A stretch of DNA of 64,000 nt from Burkholderia sp. Ac-20365. Lineage in GTDB: Bacteria; Pseudomonadota; Gammaproteobacteria; Burkholderiales; Burkholderiaceae. The notes below the pieces were generated by a model, which saw only the letters and a list, made by a program, of their open reading frames with translations, ran no database searches and had not been told where the DNA came from. Location: the NCBI RefSeq assembly GCF_017104715.1, contig NZ_JAAGPI010000004.1, forward strand, positions 124,001-188,000. The letters are read 5' to 3'. Position 1 is the first letter of the stretch, and every line of letters begins with the position of its first letter. Position numbers and translations under genes: made by a program. Shown in pieces: positions 1-8,579 of the stretch.

Positions 1-602
1 GGGACAAATAGCGGCTCATCGCGCGCGGGACCCCGGCGCTTCACAAACTCGATATTCACACCTCCGTTTGCCGCCCGTATCGCAAGCCGTAGCGGTGCTG
101 GAGACGCGTCGCGCGTCGTAGCCAATGGCCGCATCATGAAGAAGAGCGAATCGGAAGCCTGCGCGGCCTGATGAAGCCGCCTGAGCGACTCCGGCCGCAC
201 GTGCTGCTGCCACATAAGCAGCGCACCACACGTGCCCGCCCGAAGAATCTGCTCACCTGCCCATAACACGTCCGCCGTCGAACCGGCGCCCACCGTCAAC
301 AGGTTGTCCGCTCGCAGCCCCCACCACGCGAGCGCCGTCGGCTGCAACTCGTGCGGGGGCTTAAGCAGCACCACGGGCTTGGCCTGGAGGGCCTCGAAGG
401 CCGCGCGCAGCAGACGAAGCTCGCCGCAGCCGTGCTGTTGCACGAGGAGGTCGGTGAGAGAGCCCCGGGGCCACCCGCCGCCGGGCAATTCCGCAGCGAG
501 ACCCGCGTCGCCACAATCAACCGTCCTGCCCGCTACGCGCGCGAGCTGATTGCCCCTCCACAGGGCAGGATGTATCGCTTCCGGCAGCAAAACGGCCCCC
601 AT
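1..602 (-). CDS. imuA: ImuA, SOS mutagenesis protein (3' end outside window)
   Basis: Reading the minus strand from the ATG at 602 gives an open frame of about 200 residues that runs off the left edge. It contains LWRGNQLA, RTVDCGDAGLAAELPGGGWP, LTDLLVQQHGCGELRLLR, LAWWGL, CGALLMWQQHVRPESLRRLH and FVKRRGPARDEPLF, which I recognise as the Burkholderiales ImuA (SulA/RecA-like) protein. ImuA works with the Y-family-like ImuB and the polymerase DnaE2 in error-prone translesion synthesis; imuB and dnaE2 would be expected beyond the left edge. A consensus LexA box lies 27 bases upstream of the start codon, which supports both the identity and SOS control. The frame is intact in everything visible. 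Confidence 0.9.
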   Translation of the reverse strand, partial: MGAVLLPEAIHPALWRGNQLARVAGRTVDCGDAGLAAELPGGGWPRGSLTDLLVQQHGCGELRLLRAAFEALQAKPVVLLKPPHELQPTALAWWGLRADNLLTVGAGSTADVLWAGEQILRAGTCGALLMWQQHVRPESLRRLHQAAQASDSLFFMMRPLATTRDASPAPLRLAIRAANGGVNIEFVKRRGPARDEPLFV

Positions 603-625
603 CGCTCCCTCCGCGCACTGTTAAA

Positions 626-647
626 ACACTGTATGGATAAACAGTAT
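626..647. promoter_or_regulatory. LexA (SOS) box upstream of imuA
   Basis: The core at 629-644 is CTGTATGGATAAACAG, which fits the CTGT-N8-ACAG consensus of the LexA operator used in beta- and gammaproteobacteria, flanked by AC and TAT. It sits 27 bases before the imuA start on the minus strand, where LexA would block the promoter. The rightward gene at 865 begins about 220 bases away and is less likely to be controlled by it. Confidence 0.85.
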
Positions 648-864
648 ATCCTGGAATTCGCTGACCGGAAATCCGTCAAAAAGGGCGCTATCCCAGGTCC
701 TGACCGCCCCACGCTCTGGCGACGCTTGACCAAAGCCACGCATCTGTGAAAATCGCTGCGCGTGCAACCAGACCAGCACAAATGCAGTGGCATCGCCGAA
801 ATATGCGCCCGCCAGGGGCAGTGGGCGCCGGCACCTCTTTGAATGTCGTTACAGGGGATCCAGA

Positions 865-1347
865 ATGGACTACGAGACCGCGCTGTTCTTCGACAGCGCG
901 TTAAGGGAAGTCATCGCTCGACATCGTCGTACGGTGTACGGGCGGGAGATAGGGCGTCAGCTATCCGAACTGCTCGACGCGGCGAACGAATGGCCTCGAG
1001 ACGAACAAGCCTTCGCTCGCGCCGTGGAGTCCGCACTTGAAGTGCTGGTCGAACTTGCGTTCGAACACCCGTCGGAGATGGACCGGGAGAACCTGTTCGA
1101 CGGATTGTCCAGAATCTGCCAGAAGACGATCTCACGCATTGAGTACGTCGACCGCGCGAGCAGCCGGGTCACCGGGGAACTCAACCGCCCCGAGCGCGCC
1201 GAGCCCGAGGATGACGAAGTCCTCCTCCGGTCGTTTGCGAGGGAATGGATACCGCCCGCGGACAACGAATTCCAGTCCGCCGATCCCGCGCCCCGTCGTT
1301 CCGGTGGCCGCGGTCGTGCGCGAAACAGTAACCGTGCGAGGTCCTGA
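865..1347 (+). CDS. Hypothetical protein, first gene of a nuclease-containing operon
   Basis: This 160-residue protein is not recognised. The start at 865 (MDYETALFF) was preferred over 787 because the upstream part is Arg-rich and unlike a protein, and a GGGGAT stretch lies just before 865. The sequence looks mainly helical and acidic, with an Arg/Ser-rich tail (RSGGRGRARNSNRARS). Its stop overlaps the next start in a TGATG junction, so the two genes are translationally coupled and probably work together. Confidence 0.6.
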   Translation: MDYETALFFDSALREVIARHRRTVYGREIGRQLSELLDAANEWPRDEQAFARAVESALEVLVELAFEHPSEMDRENLFDGLSRICQKTISRIEYVDRASSRVTGELNRPERAEPEDDEVLLRSFAREWIPPADNEFQSADPAPRRSGGRGRARNSNRARS

Positions 1348-2228
1348 TGGCTGCCCGAAAGAAAGCGACTGGTAGCTCCGCGAAAGGAACAGCCTCGCAG
1401 AAGCAGAAGGCGCCCACCGCTGCACAAAAGAATGAAATCAGGAAGCGCCTCGACTCGCTGTTTACGCGTGCCGTCGAACAAAAGAAGGCGGCACATCAGC
1501 AGTCAACCGCTATCGGTCGCGGCCCCCTGACGATCGGCGGCCGGAATCTGAAAAAGGGCGCCGCGTTTGAACTGTTCGCCCTCGGTTGCCTACTGCATTA
1601 CATGCGCGAACAGGGTTTCGATATCGAGGCAAAGAATGTCGGCCCCGGTAACACGCTCACCTTCGCGGGCGGCCCGTCGATGGCCGATAAGAGCGTGCAC
1701 AGCTGGTTTTGCATTACCAAAAAAAGCTCCCCAATGCTGGAGGCGTGGGTCTCGATCGAGGCGACCACCATCAGCTCTTCGCTCTCTAACGGAACGAAAC
1801 CCTCCGCGAAGAAAGCGTCTGCACACCATCACGAGTTCGACGTTGCCCTTTTCACCCCACTCGAGAAAGAGCCGCACAGGCCGAGCTACACGCAACTCGT
1901 GCTGGGCGCGTCGTGCAAGGACTTCCTCGTCAAGAAAGAACAGGTTCGGGAGGCCCTGGGGCTTCGCATGGAGACTGGCCGGCTTATAAACGCCGCCAAA
2001 ACGAGCCTATGCGACTGGTTCGTGCCCAAGATTCCGGTGGATCCCGCTTCAGCTGTTGTGCTCTTCAGCAAGGGAAGTAACTGCGAAGCCTACGCACACC
2101 CTGTCGATAAACTCGGCCTGTATGTGCGCCAGCTGCAGCCGTGGATGGCTGCATACAGCCCATTAAAGGCCAGCGGTTCGCCTACCGGAAAGGCGCTAAA
2201 AAAAGATAATGGACTGGCGAAAAAATGA
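1347..2228 (+). CDS. Uncharacterised protein, possible restriction-like fold
   Basis: The protein is 293 residues long. The N-terminal 40 residues are rich in Ala, Lys and Ser and probably disordered. After that come FELFALGCLLHYM, HHEFDVALF and LVLGASCKDF. The order of a conserved E, then D-V-A, then a strand ending in SCK resembles the E...D...(E/S)xK layout of PD-(D/E)XK nucleases, but the usual acidic residue before xK is Ser here, so the assignment is an inference only. It overlaps the preceding gene and is followed 83 bases later by a clear PD-(D/E)XK nuclease gene on the same strand. Confidence 0.55.
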   Translation: MAARKKATGSSAKGTASQKQKAPTAAQKNEIRKRLDSLFTRAVEQKKAAHQQSTAIGRGPLTIGGRNLKKGAAFELFALGCLLHYMREQGFDIEAKNVGPGNTLTFAGGPSMADKSVHSWFCITKKSSPMLEAWVSIEATTISSSLSNGTKPSAKKASAHHHEFDVALFTPLEKEPHRPSYTQLVLGASCKDFLVKKEQVREALGLRMETGRLINAAKTSLCDWFVPKIPVDPASAVVLFSKGSNCEAYAHPVDKLGLYVRQLQPWMAAYSPLKASGSPTGKALKKDNGLAKK

Positions 2229-2311
2229 GAAAACCAGCGATCGCACAAAACCGCACAGACCTCGCGCCGACCGCTGACTCACGCGGCCTGTAACCCACGC
2301 ATCCATCTTCT

Positions 2312-3529
2312 ATGTCCCGCAACTCGTTCTCACCGCTTCTCATATCCCCACAATCGGAGACCATCCAGCTACGGCCCGTCGTAGCGGGCGGTCGTGAGGG
2401 TGACTACAGCGAAGCTGATTTACAGCGCCTCATCCACGCGCACCCGTCGTGTCTGCCGATCGCGGAGATCGATACGGTATTCGCTGACCCGATTGCGATC
2501 TGCACAGAGCTTGAAACAACTACCGGCCGAATCGACAATTTCATGGTCACCGCATCTGGTTTGCCCGTCATCGTCGAGTGCAAGCTGTGGCGCAATCCCG
2601 AGGCGCGACGTGAAGTGGTTGGCCAGATCCTCGACTATGCGAAGGAACTGACGCGCTGGTCCTCATCCGATCTGCAACGCGGAGTGCGGAGCCGCCTGAA
2701 ACGCAGTGGCGATCCGATTCTTGAACTGGTGCGCGCGGTCGCCCCGGACACCGATGAAATCCAGTTCAACGACGCGCTGACGGGCAATCTTCGGCGTGGC
2801 CGTTTTCTGTTGCTGATTGTCGGAGATGGAATTCGCGAGGGTGTGGAAGCGATCAGCGATTACCTGCAGGCACATGCGGGCCTACATTTCACTCTCGGAC
2901 TCGTCGAAATGCGCATGTTTTCGACGCCCGACGGAAGCCGTCTGATTGTGCCGCGCGTCCTCGCCCGAACGAAAGTGCTGACGAGAACCGTGGTGGCCGT
3001 CCCTGACGGCTTCGGTCTCGCTCCCGACGAAGAAGAGGCGATCACCGCCGGCATCGATCCTGCACGCGTCGACCGGATGAACGGGCAACAACAGTTCTGG
3101 AGCGGCTTCCTGCAGGCACTGAAGCTGGACGATCCCGAGCAGGCGATCCCAAAGCCCGCAAGACAGGGCTACCTCAACTTCATGCTGCACCCGAACGCGT
3201 GGTTGAACGTGTACCGGAATCAGCAACTCAATGAGGTCGGCGTCGAGCTCTCGTCAAACAGGAATACCGTCGGCGACTACGCCATGCGGGCTATCGTTGA
3301 GGAGTGGGCCAACATCAAGACGGACCTTGGCGGTGCCGCCGAAATTTTTCAGAGACCGTCCGATGGAAGAACGTCAATTCACGATCGCCGCTCATTTCCG
3401 AACACCGACGCGCCAGAAATCCGCGAACAGATCTATGAATGGCTGGCCGAGCGGACCAACGCGTTCGTCAACGTGTTGCGGCCGCGCGTCCGATCGGCGG
3501 TCGCGGACTTTGAACGGAAGGAAGGATGA
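2312..3529 (+). CDS. PD-(D/E)XK nuclease family protein
   Basis: This protein of 405 residues carries a clear PD-(D/E)XK core: E67 in CTELETT, D75 in TGRIDNFMV, and E89-C-K91 in VIVECKLWRN, followed by a helix with Q105 (VVGQILDYA). This layout is typical of NucS/RecB-like and defence-associated nucleases that cut DNA with Mg2+. The C-terminal half (about 265-405) contains FWSGFLQAL and a long helix near the end, in the style of DUF4268 domains often fused to such nucleases. No strong Shine-Dalgarno sequence precedes the start. It is the third gene of the 865-3529 operon. Its substrate is unknown; an anti-phage or DNA-repair role is possible. Confidence 0.75.
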   Translation: MSRNSFSPLLISPQSETIQLRPVVAGGREGDYSEADLQRLIHAHPSCLPIAEIDTVFADPIAICTELETTTGRIDNFMVTASGLPVIVECKLWRNPEARREVVGQILDYAKELTRWSSSDLQRGVRSRLKRSGDPILELVRAVAPDTDEIQFNDALTGNLRRGRFLLLIVGDGIREGVEAISDYLQAHAGLHFTLGLVEMRMFSTPDGSRLIVPRVLARTKVLTRTVVAVPDGFGLAPDEEEAITAGIDPARVDRMNGQQQFWSGFLQALKLDDPEQAIPKPARQGYLNFMLHPNAWLNVYRNQQLNEVGVELSSNRNTVGDYAMRAIVEEWANIKTDLGGAAEIFQRPSDGRTSIHDRRSFPNTDAPEIREQIYEWLAERTNAFVNVLRPRVRSAVADFERKEG

Positions 3530-3563
3530 TCGGCGCGATGCGAAAACCCTAAATTGATTCGGC

Positions 3564-3590
3564 ATTGCCGTCCGCCAGTAGGGCGGCAAT
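3564..3590. terminator. Hairpin between convergent genes
   Basis: ATTGCCG (3564-3570) pairs with CGGCAAT (3584-3590), with further pairing possible inside the loop. It lies between the stops of the rightward nuclease gene (3529) and the leftward gene (3600). There is no long T-tract, so use as a bidirectional terminator is only plausible. Confidence 0.4.
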
Positions 3591-3599
3591 CCGCGATGT

Positions 3600-4016
3600 T
3601 CAGTTTCCGGCGCGAGTCACCTGCTGGACTGCGAGACGCCAGTCCAGATTGCGCAGGGCACGGCCGAGCGCGTCATAGAAGACGTCGTCAGCAAGATCCT
3701 GACTGCCCGGATGGGTGTCTACCATCGTCGAAATGCCGGACGTGCCGCTGGTACGTCCATTTACCTTCATGATATGCACCGAGGCCCACGCAACGTTGAT
3801 GCCGCTGAGCACAGTCGCATCACCATCAACGTCTAGGGCGAGACCGCGCTTCTGGAGCATCTCGCATTGAGCGTCCGAGACCTGATACCCGCCGTGTCGC
3901 TGAATGATGAAGACGAGGTTGTTCGGGGCGCTAACGGGGACCTCGCACGCCATCACTGCGCCGCACGAGAAGGCGGCAGCTGCTGCGAACGCTATCTTTT
4001 TCAGAATGGGTTTCAT
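3600..4016 (-). CDS. Small exported protein of unknown function
   Basis: From the ATG at 4016 the protein is 138 residues. It starts MKPILKKIAFAAAAAFSCG and has a standard signal peptide, probably cut after VMAC or earlier. The mature part has two more cysteines than alanine-rich linkers would need and is Gly/Asp-rich, with no domain that I recognise. The start was chosen because a longer in-frame extension to 4442 would overlap the neighbouring membrane gene and is Arg-rich nonsense. Its ATG overlaps the stop of the upstream gene (ATGA, 4013-4016), so the two are translationally coupled. Confidence 0.7.
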   Translation of the reverse strand: MKPILKKIAFAAAAAFSCGAVMACEVPVSAPNNLVFIIQRHGGYQVSDAQCEMLQKRGLALDVDGDATVLSGINVAWASVHIMKVNGRTSGTSGISTMVDTHPGSQDLADDVFYDALGRALRNLDWRLAVQQVTRAGN

Positions 4017-4396
4017 CGGTTTCGCTTCCGTTCTCCGCCAGACACTCCCGAACCGTGATGAACCCACACGAAGCCCATCAGCATCGCTACAAGCATGGCG
4101 AGCACAGAAAAAGCGCAAACGGCGTCTGCGGAACCGATGATCTCGATCGTCCGAAACTGCCAGCCGGTGACACCTTGTCCCGACGCCGCGATTGCCGGAG
4201 CCACGATGTACCGCAGCATGAGCGCGACGACCGGCAAAGCTGCCGCCGAAAACGTCGAGGGCTGGCGTGAGACTGCGTACATCGAAGCATTCATGCCGAC
4301 GGCGGCGACGGCCAGACTGATGTCGACGGGAACGTCTGCGAGGTTGATCGCGAGCAATGCTGCGATGATCCAGCCAGGAATAATGCCGATGTTCAT
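4013..4396 (-). CDS. Small integral membrane protein
   Basis: The 127-residue product has at least three hydrophobic spans: IIPGWIIAALLAINLADVPV near the N-terminus, FSAAALPVVALMLRYIVAPA in the middle and AVCAFSVLAMLVAMLMGFVW near the C-terminus. The start at 4396 follows a GGAGGA about 10 bases upstream; an alternative in-frame ATG at 4420 would place that motif inside the gene. It is coupled to the exported protein gene downstream through an ATGA overlap. The function is unknown. Confidence 0.65.
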   Translation of the reverse strand: MNIGIIPGWIIAALLAINLADVPVDISLAVAAVGMNASMYAVSRQPSTFSAAALPVVALMLRYIVAPAIAASGQGVTGWQFRTIEIIGSADAVCAFSVLAMLVAMLMGFVWVHHGSGVSGGERKRNR

Positions 4397-4487
4397 AGTT
4401 GTTGCTTCCTCCGTTTTCAAAGTTAAGGTCGATTTCGATCATTGATTCGACGGCTTGCCGTGTCGCTTGACGTAGATCCCGTACGGG

Positions 4488-5291
4488 TCACGACGCTAAA
4501 TGATCCGGCATGCCCAGGCGTTTGCAATGTGACGCGAGAAGTGCGAGTGCAAGGCCCGCGCAACAGAGAGCCACCACCAGAAACCCACCCTGAGTCCAGT
4601 CGAAACGCCCGGTCGAGGCGGCGTACCGGAAGCGTTCGTCGATGAAACTCGCCGCAAAAAGATTCGCGAAGTAGAGCACGGCACCTAGAAGGAGGGCAGA
4701 GATTTCCCGAACGGATACCGCCAGATTCCAACGCGCGAGCGCACTCAGCAGCAGTAACGGAGTCAGGAAAACAGCAGTGCCTATCCACGCGATCTCCACC
4801 ACGAGAGTCTTCCGGAACACACCCATGACGATCGAGTGGACGGTGAACGCTGCCAGGAGCATGAACAGTGCGGTTGCGGCGCCCCTGACGGTGAGCGCCT
4901 TGTCTTTTTTCGTTGCGACGGTGAAGTAATGAACGATCGACGGCATCCGGAAGAGCAGCGCGAAGGATAGTGCGTTGCCGATCATCGGGAAGACATACGC
5001 CGGGATCGCTCTGGCGTCGCTGAACGGCGCGATCATCACGTATCCGATCACACATAGGACGAGCGCCATCCATCGCACCCAATTCCATCCCCGGAACAGC
5101 CCGACACTCGCGACGAGGGTGCCTATCATTACGACATTCAACAGGTCCCACTGGAGGCGCGGATTCAGGACGGTGCCAAAGAATATCGGGTCGCTTCCAA
5201 TGTGGGCGTGCTTATCAAATTGCCAGACCATGGTGAGGAAGTTCAACACATTGACGTACGCTAGCGCTGCGAGAGTAGGGGGTCTTTTCAT
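4488..5291 (-). CDS. Polytopic membrane protein
   Basis: The 267-residue protein shows about seven hydrophobic segments, for example LLNVVMIGTLVASVGLF, WMALVLCVIGYVMIAPF, ALFMLLAAFTVHSIVMG, GTAVFLTPLLLLSALA and GGFLVVALCCAGLALALLA. No catalytic or transport motif is seen. It could form a short unit with the two smaller genes downstream (4396 to 3600), as all three lie on the minus strand with a gap of 91 bases. The function is unknown. Confidence 0.65.
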   Translation of the reverse strand: MKRPPTLAALAYVNVLNFLTMVWQFDKHAHIGSDPIFFGTVLNPRLQWDLLNVVMIGTLVASVGLFRGWNWVRWMALVLCVIGYVMIAPFSDARAIPAYVFPMIGNALSFALLFRMPSIVHYFTVATKKDKALTVRGAATALFMLLAAFTVHSIVMGVFRKTLVVEIAWIGTAVFLTPLLLLSALARWNLAVSVREISALLLGAVLYFANLFAASFIDERFRYAASTGRFDWTQGGFLVVALCCAGLALALLASHCKRLGMPDHLAS

Positions 5292-5588
5292 CGCTGCTTT
5301 GAGATAGCCTGCAAGGGCTTGATCGCGGTTGTCTGCTCAGTTGGGTTCGAAGACGCGATCGTTTAACCAGTCGCGTTGCGAAGTGCCTTTTTCGCCCCGA
5401 GAGTTCCTCCATGGGGCGGCACCCCATCCTTTACGGCATATCTGCCGGGAATTTCAGTCCCGAGCCGGCGATAGCTGCCGAGAAAGTCCCTTATTTCGGG
5501 CCAGGTCTGTCTATACTTGGTAGGCGACGCGCGCCCGTTCGCCGGCACTGAATGCGCAGGAGCGCGTACGCGGTCACTGGGGATTGCG

Positions 5589-6725
5589 ATGCCACCATTG
5601 AAATGCCTGACAGCAGAGAACAAGGTCATCCTCGCGTACAAGCTGACGCCGGACAGCTTCGAGAGCCTGCGGGCAGAGCAACGCGCGACGCACAATCTGC
5701 ATTTCGACTGTTGCGAAGCCACGGTCGGATTGCGCGTCTCGCGCAACGGTCTGCAGCACTTCTATCACCTCGGCGGCCGGGGCCTGTGCCCCTATGAGGC
5801 CGAGTCCGAAGCGCACCTGAGCTTAAAGAAGGCGGTTGCGGATGCTGCCGCGGAGGCAAACTGGGCCGCCGAGTGCGAAAAGTCCAGTGGCCCCTGCGAC
5901 GAACCCTGGCGGGCTGACGTGTTCGCGGAAAGAGGCGCCGCGAAGATCGCCGTCGAAGTACAACTTGCCAACCTGCCGTGGGACCGCATTGCGCAGCGGC
6001 AGGCGCGGTACCGCGCCGCCGGCGTCAGGGGGTTGTGGTTGCTCGGCCAGCAAAACTACCACGTCTCGCAGGAGGTCCCCGCCTTCCAGGTGCGTCTGGA
6101 TGGCGACGGAATCTGGCAAGTGCGTGTGAGCCCGCCGAACGACCATTGGAACGTGACTGAACGGCCATATCAGGGCCACTGGACTCCGCTCGAAGTCTTC
6201 ATCAAGGCTGCACTGACAAAGAACCTCGTCTGGTCACCCGTCTCCGACCTGAACCGGGTCGACGTGATCATCCGTACAGGCGACGCTCTTCGCTGCAACT
6301 GCGGTGCGAAGGTGCTTCGTCCGTCCAGTCTCGCGGTTGCGCTACCATTCCCGGGCCATCGAACGTTGCTATGGACCGTGCTTTCGCGTTCCCCGCAGCA
6401 GCCCAACCCTGGTCCGAGATGGCTCAACGAGCTCGTCGCCATCATCAATAACGGCTACCCGGAAAAGTCGGGCGCGCTGCTGGCTACCCGGCACCTGCGC
6501 GGGCGGGCTTACCACTACTACCAGTGTCCCGTCTGCGGCGCGGAGAAGGATGACGTGACAAACCGCCACGGCGAGACAGCCATTACCCGTCGAGATCTGC
6601 CGTTTCGCGGGCTCCTGTCTGTCCCACTTGCCGGCTCGCCAGAGCATCACTTCGTCTTTCAGTGGTGGCTTAGAACGGCGCGGCCAAACCAGCCCGAGCA
6701 TCCCCAGATGGCCTTGGACCTCTGA
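5589..6725 (+). CDS. CoiA-like nuclease with C-terminal zinc ribbon
   Basis: From the ATG at 5589 the protein is 378 residues. It resembles the competence protein CoiA family (PD-(D/E)XK fold): HFYHLGG and SEAH with E74, then WRADV with D110, then AVEVQ with E123 and Q125, followed by WDRIAQRQARYRAAGVRGLW. These match the catalytic E, D and E-x-Q of that family. Two Cys pairs (CNC near 237 and CPVC near 315) look like a zinc ribbon. CoiA was first linked to natural transformation, but most plasmid copies stand alone, as here. The gene has no partner on the same strand within 140 bases. Confidence 0.7.
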   Translation: MPPLKCLTAENKVILAYKLTPDSFESLRAEQRATHNLHFDCCEATVGLRVSRNGLQHFYHLGGRGLCPYEAESEAHLSLKKAVADAAAEANWAAECEKSSGPCDEPWRADVFAERGAAKIAVEVQLANLPWDRIAQRQARYRAAGVRGLWLLGQQNYHVSQEVPAFQVRLDGDGIWQVRVSPPNDHWNVTERPYQGHWTPLEVFIKAALTKNLVWSPVSDLNRVDVIIRTGDALRCNCGAKVLRPSSLAVALPFPGHRTLLWTVLSRSPQQPNPGPRWLNELVAIINNGYPEKSGALLATRHLRGRAYHYYQCPVCGAEKDDVTNRHGETAITRRDLPFRGLLSVPLAGSPEHHFVFQWWLRTARPNQPEHPQMALDL

Positions 6726-6868
6726 ACGGACTCCCAAGCCGGGAATCGCATCTTGCCGTCACGCATTGGTCCGCGGGCGCGAACCTGCACGGGGAAGGCA
6801 TTCGGCGTGGGCCATGGGCGTCCGATTCTTGGTATCCTGCCTGACACCATTCATACAAGAACAAGACC

Positions 6869-7162
6869 ATGATCAGGAATATCCTTCTGCTGGCGGCTGC
6901 CGTCGCCTTATCCGGTTGCTCCTCGACCACGGGCATCGTCCCGATCGGCAGCGGCATGTACATGCTCGGTGCCCAAGACGGGTGGGCGTACACCGGATCG
7001 TCGGTCAAGGCCGATCTGTACCATCAGGCCAACGACTTCTGTGCGAAAGACGGCAAACAGGTCGAGCCCGTCAACAGCCACGGGCAGGACTACGGGTTGG
7101 GCCAATATGCATCCGCCGAGATCCAGTTTCGATGCGTCGACAGGACAGCCCGCAATCAGTAA
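6869..7162 (+). CDS. Small lipoprotein
   Basis: The 97-residue protein begins MIRNILLLAAAVALSGCSS, a lipoprotein signal with the lipobox LSGC and Cys at position 17. The mature part is short, with YMLGAQDGWAYTGSSVKADL and two further Cys residues. Short lipoproteins of this style, in which a repeated-length Gly/Ser region leads to an Asp/Phe-Cys motif, are common in Burkholderiales. Its role is unknown; sorting to the outer membrane is expected because no Asp follows the Cys. Confidence 0.75.
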   Translation: MIRNILLLAAAVALSGCSSTTGIVPIGSGMYMLGAQDGWAYTGSSVKADLYHQANDFCAKDGKQVEPVNSHGQDYGLGQYASAEIQFRCVDRTARNQ

Positions 7163-7348
7163 ACCAGGCCGGGCATCGGCAAACGTTGAACTCTCCGCCC
7201 GAGCGTCTGGCTTCCATACGGCTGAATGAGCCACGGCAGCTGAGGCGCGCGTAGATTGGCGGCTCCGCCTTCAGGCGCGAAAACACCAAAGTTCGTTGGC
7301 CGCCTGCCGATCAGTTCAGCATCCACAACCAAAATCAGCGCTCAAGTC

Positions 7349-7963
7349 ATGTCTATCTGGGATTCGATCGCCGACGCGCTCGGTGGGATTAAAGACGCAA
7401 TTCAGAGCTTTCCTGAAATCATGAAGGACCCGAACGCGGTGTCGATCGGCCACGTGAAGGTGCCGAAGGTCTCATTTACCAATACGCTCTCGAAGGGTGT
7501 CGTGATCAAGGTCGGCCGCACGATGTACGACCACTACGGCGTCTATATCTCGGACTCCTGCGTCGTGCACTATCACGATGCCAAACGCGGGCTGCCGGGC
7601 GGCAAGAACCGGATCGAAAAAACAACCCTCAAGGAGTTTATGGAAGGTGCGACCGAACTGAAGGTAGTGACGTTCCCGACTTCGATTCACGCGCCCCGTA
7701 AACACGAAACCTATCAGGTGCCGTCCTTCATGCCCCAGCCGTGGCGTCGCCCGGTGGTTAGCCCGAACGCGGATCTGTACATGAATTTTTCCGCCGAGGA
7801 GGTAGCGAAACGGGCGCTAGGCGAGGTGGGAAAGGGCGGTTATCACCTTCTCTTCAAGAATTGCGAACACTTTGCAGTCTGGTGCGCAACTGGGGTCAGC
7901 GAGTCGGTACAGGTGCAGCGAATCATAGACATTCTGAAGGCGGGTGGAGGCGTGTATCGTTAG
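7349..7963 (+). CDS. LRAT-like (NlpC/P60 superfamily) domain protein
   Basis: The start at 7349 gives a 204-residue protein. It has DHYGVYI (H62), VVHYH (H74) and NCEHFAVWC (C172), which match the permuted catalytic His, His and Cys of LRAT-type acyltransferases and related papain-like enzymes. In bacteria such domains can act on lipids or peptides; the substrate here is not known. No signal peptide or membrane span is visible, so it is probably cytosolic. The longer frame from 7256 adds a stretch that does not look like protein. Confidence 0.75.
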   Translation: MSIWDSIADALGGIKDAIQSFPEIMKDPNAVSIGHVKVPKVSFTNTLSKGVVIKVGRTMYDHYGVYISDSCVVHYHDAKRGLPGGKNRIEKTTLKEFMEGATELKVVTFPTSIHAPRKHETYQVPSFMPQPWRRPVVSPNADLYMNFSAEEVAKRALGEVGKGGYHLLFKNCEHFAVWCATGVSESVQVQRIIDILKAGGGVYR

Positions 7964-8045
7964 CCGCCAAGGATTCGTGCCCGCGGCTGTCTCCTGAAAG
8001 TCTGCAGTTACGACTGGAAAACGCGTGGCTTCAAAGTTGACACGG

Positions 8046-8570
8046 TTATTCGTCCAGTAGCGCGCGCTGCACCTTGGCGAGCGCATCGTATTTCTCACGT
8101 TGCTTCGCCTCGATCAATCGATTCTGATCATCTTTCCTGATTCGTGCTCGAAGACGATCCGCATTGATCCCCCACGAGAGCGCACTGTACAGCGTGTCAA
8201 CCACTATCTCCAGGGCCTCGGTGCGCTGGTCCTTTCGAAAAACCTTCGTCACTTCCGCTTCGGCCCGGACATCCGCAAACAGCCTGGCCGACCCTTTGGT
8301 GCGGAGGTGCTTCAGCGCAGTGAACGAAACTGGCTCAGACGCCGCGACACTTGCAGAACTCAGTGTGTTCATCCACCTGTCGCCAAGCCGGGTGAACCGA
8401 CACAGGACTGCGCAGATGCGCGACTTGAAGCCCTGTCGCGAAAACATCGGCAGGGAAAGGCTGATGGCACGGCACACTACTGCCGCATCCTTTCTCGACA
8501 GCCAGAAATCCTTGTCACCAATGGTCGCGACGTGCTCGCGAAGGCGATCGTTCACTGTTCTCGCATCCAT
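8046..8570 (-). CDS. Hypothetical protein, cotranscribed with XRE regulator
   Basis: The protein has 174 residues, is basic, and seems mainly helical, with a Lys/Glu/Arg-rich C-terminus (IEAKQREKYDALAKVQRALLDE without visible motif). An AGGA sequence sits about 7 bases before the ATG and overlaps the stop codon of the XRE gene, so the two are coupled. I do not recognise a family. Confidence 0.6.
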   Translation of the reverse strand: MDARTVNDRLREHVATIGDKDFWLSRKDAAVVCRAISLSLPMFSRQGFKSRICAVLCRFTRLGDRWMNTLSSASVAASEPVSFTALKHLRTKGSARLFADVRAEAEVTKVFRKDQRTEALEIVVDTLYSALSWGINADRLRARIRKDDQNRLIEAKQREKYDALAKVQRALLDE

Positions 8571-8579
8571 ATCGTTATC

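Noticed and set aside
4017..4442. N-terminal extension of the exported protein at 3600-4016
   Set aside because: It overlaps the membrane gene at 4013-4396 in another frame and is Arg-rich; the signal peptide begins at 4016.
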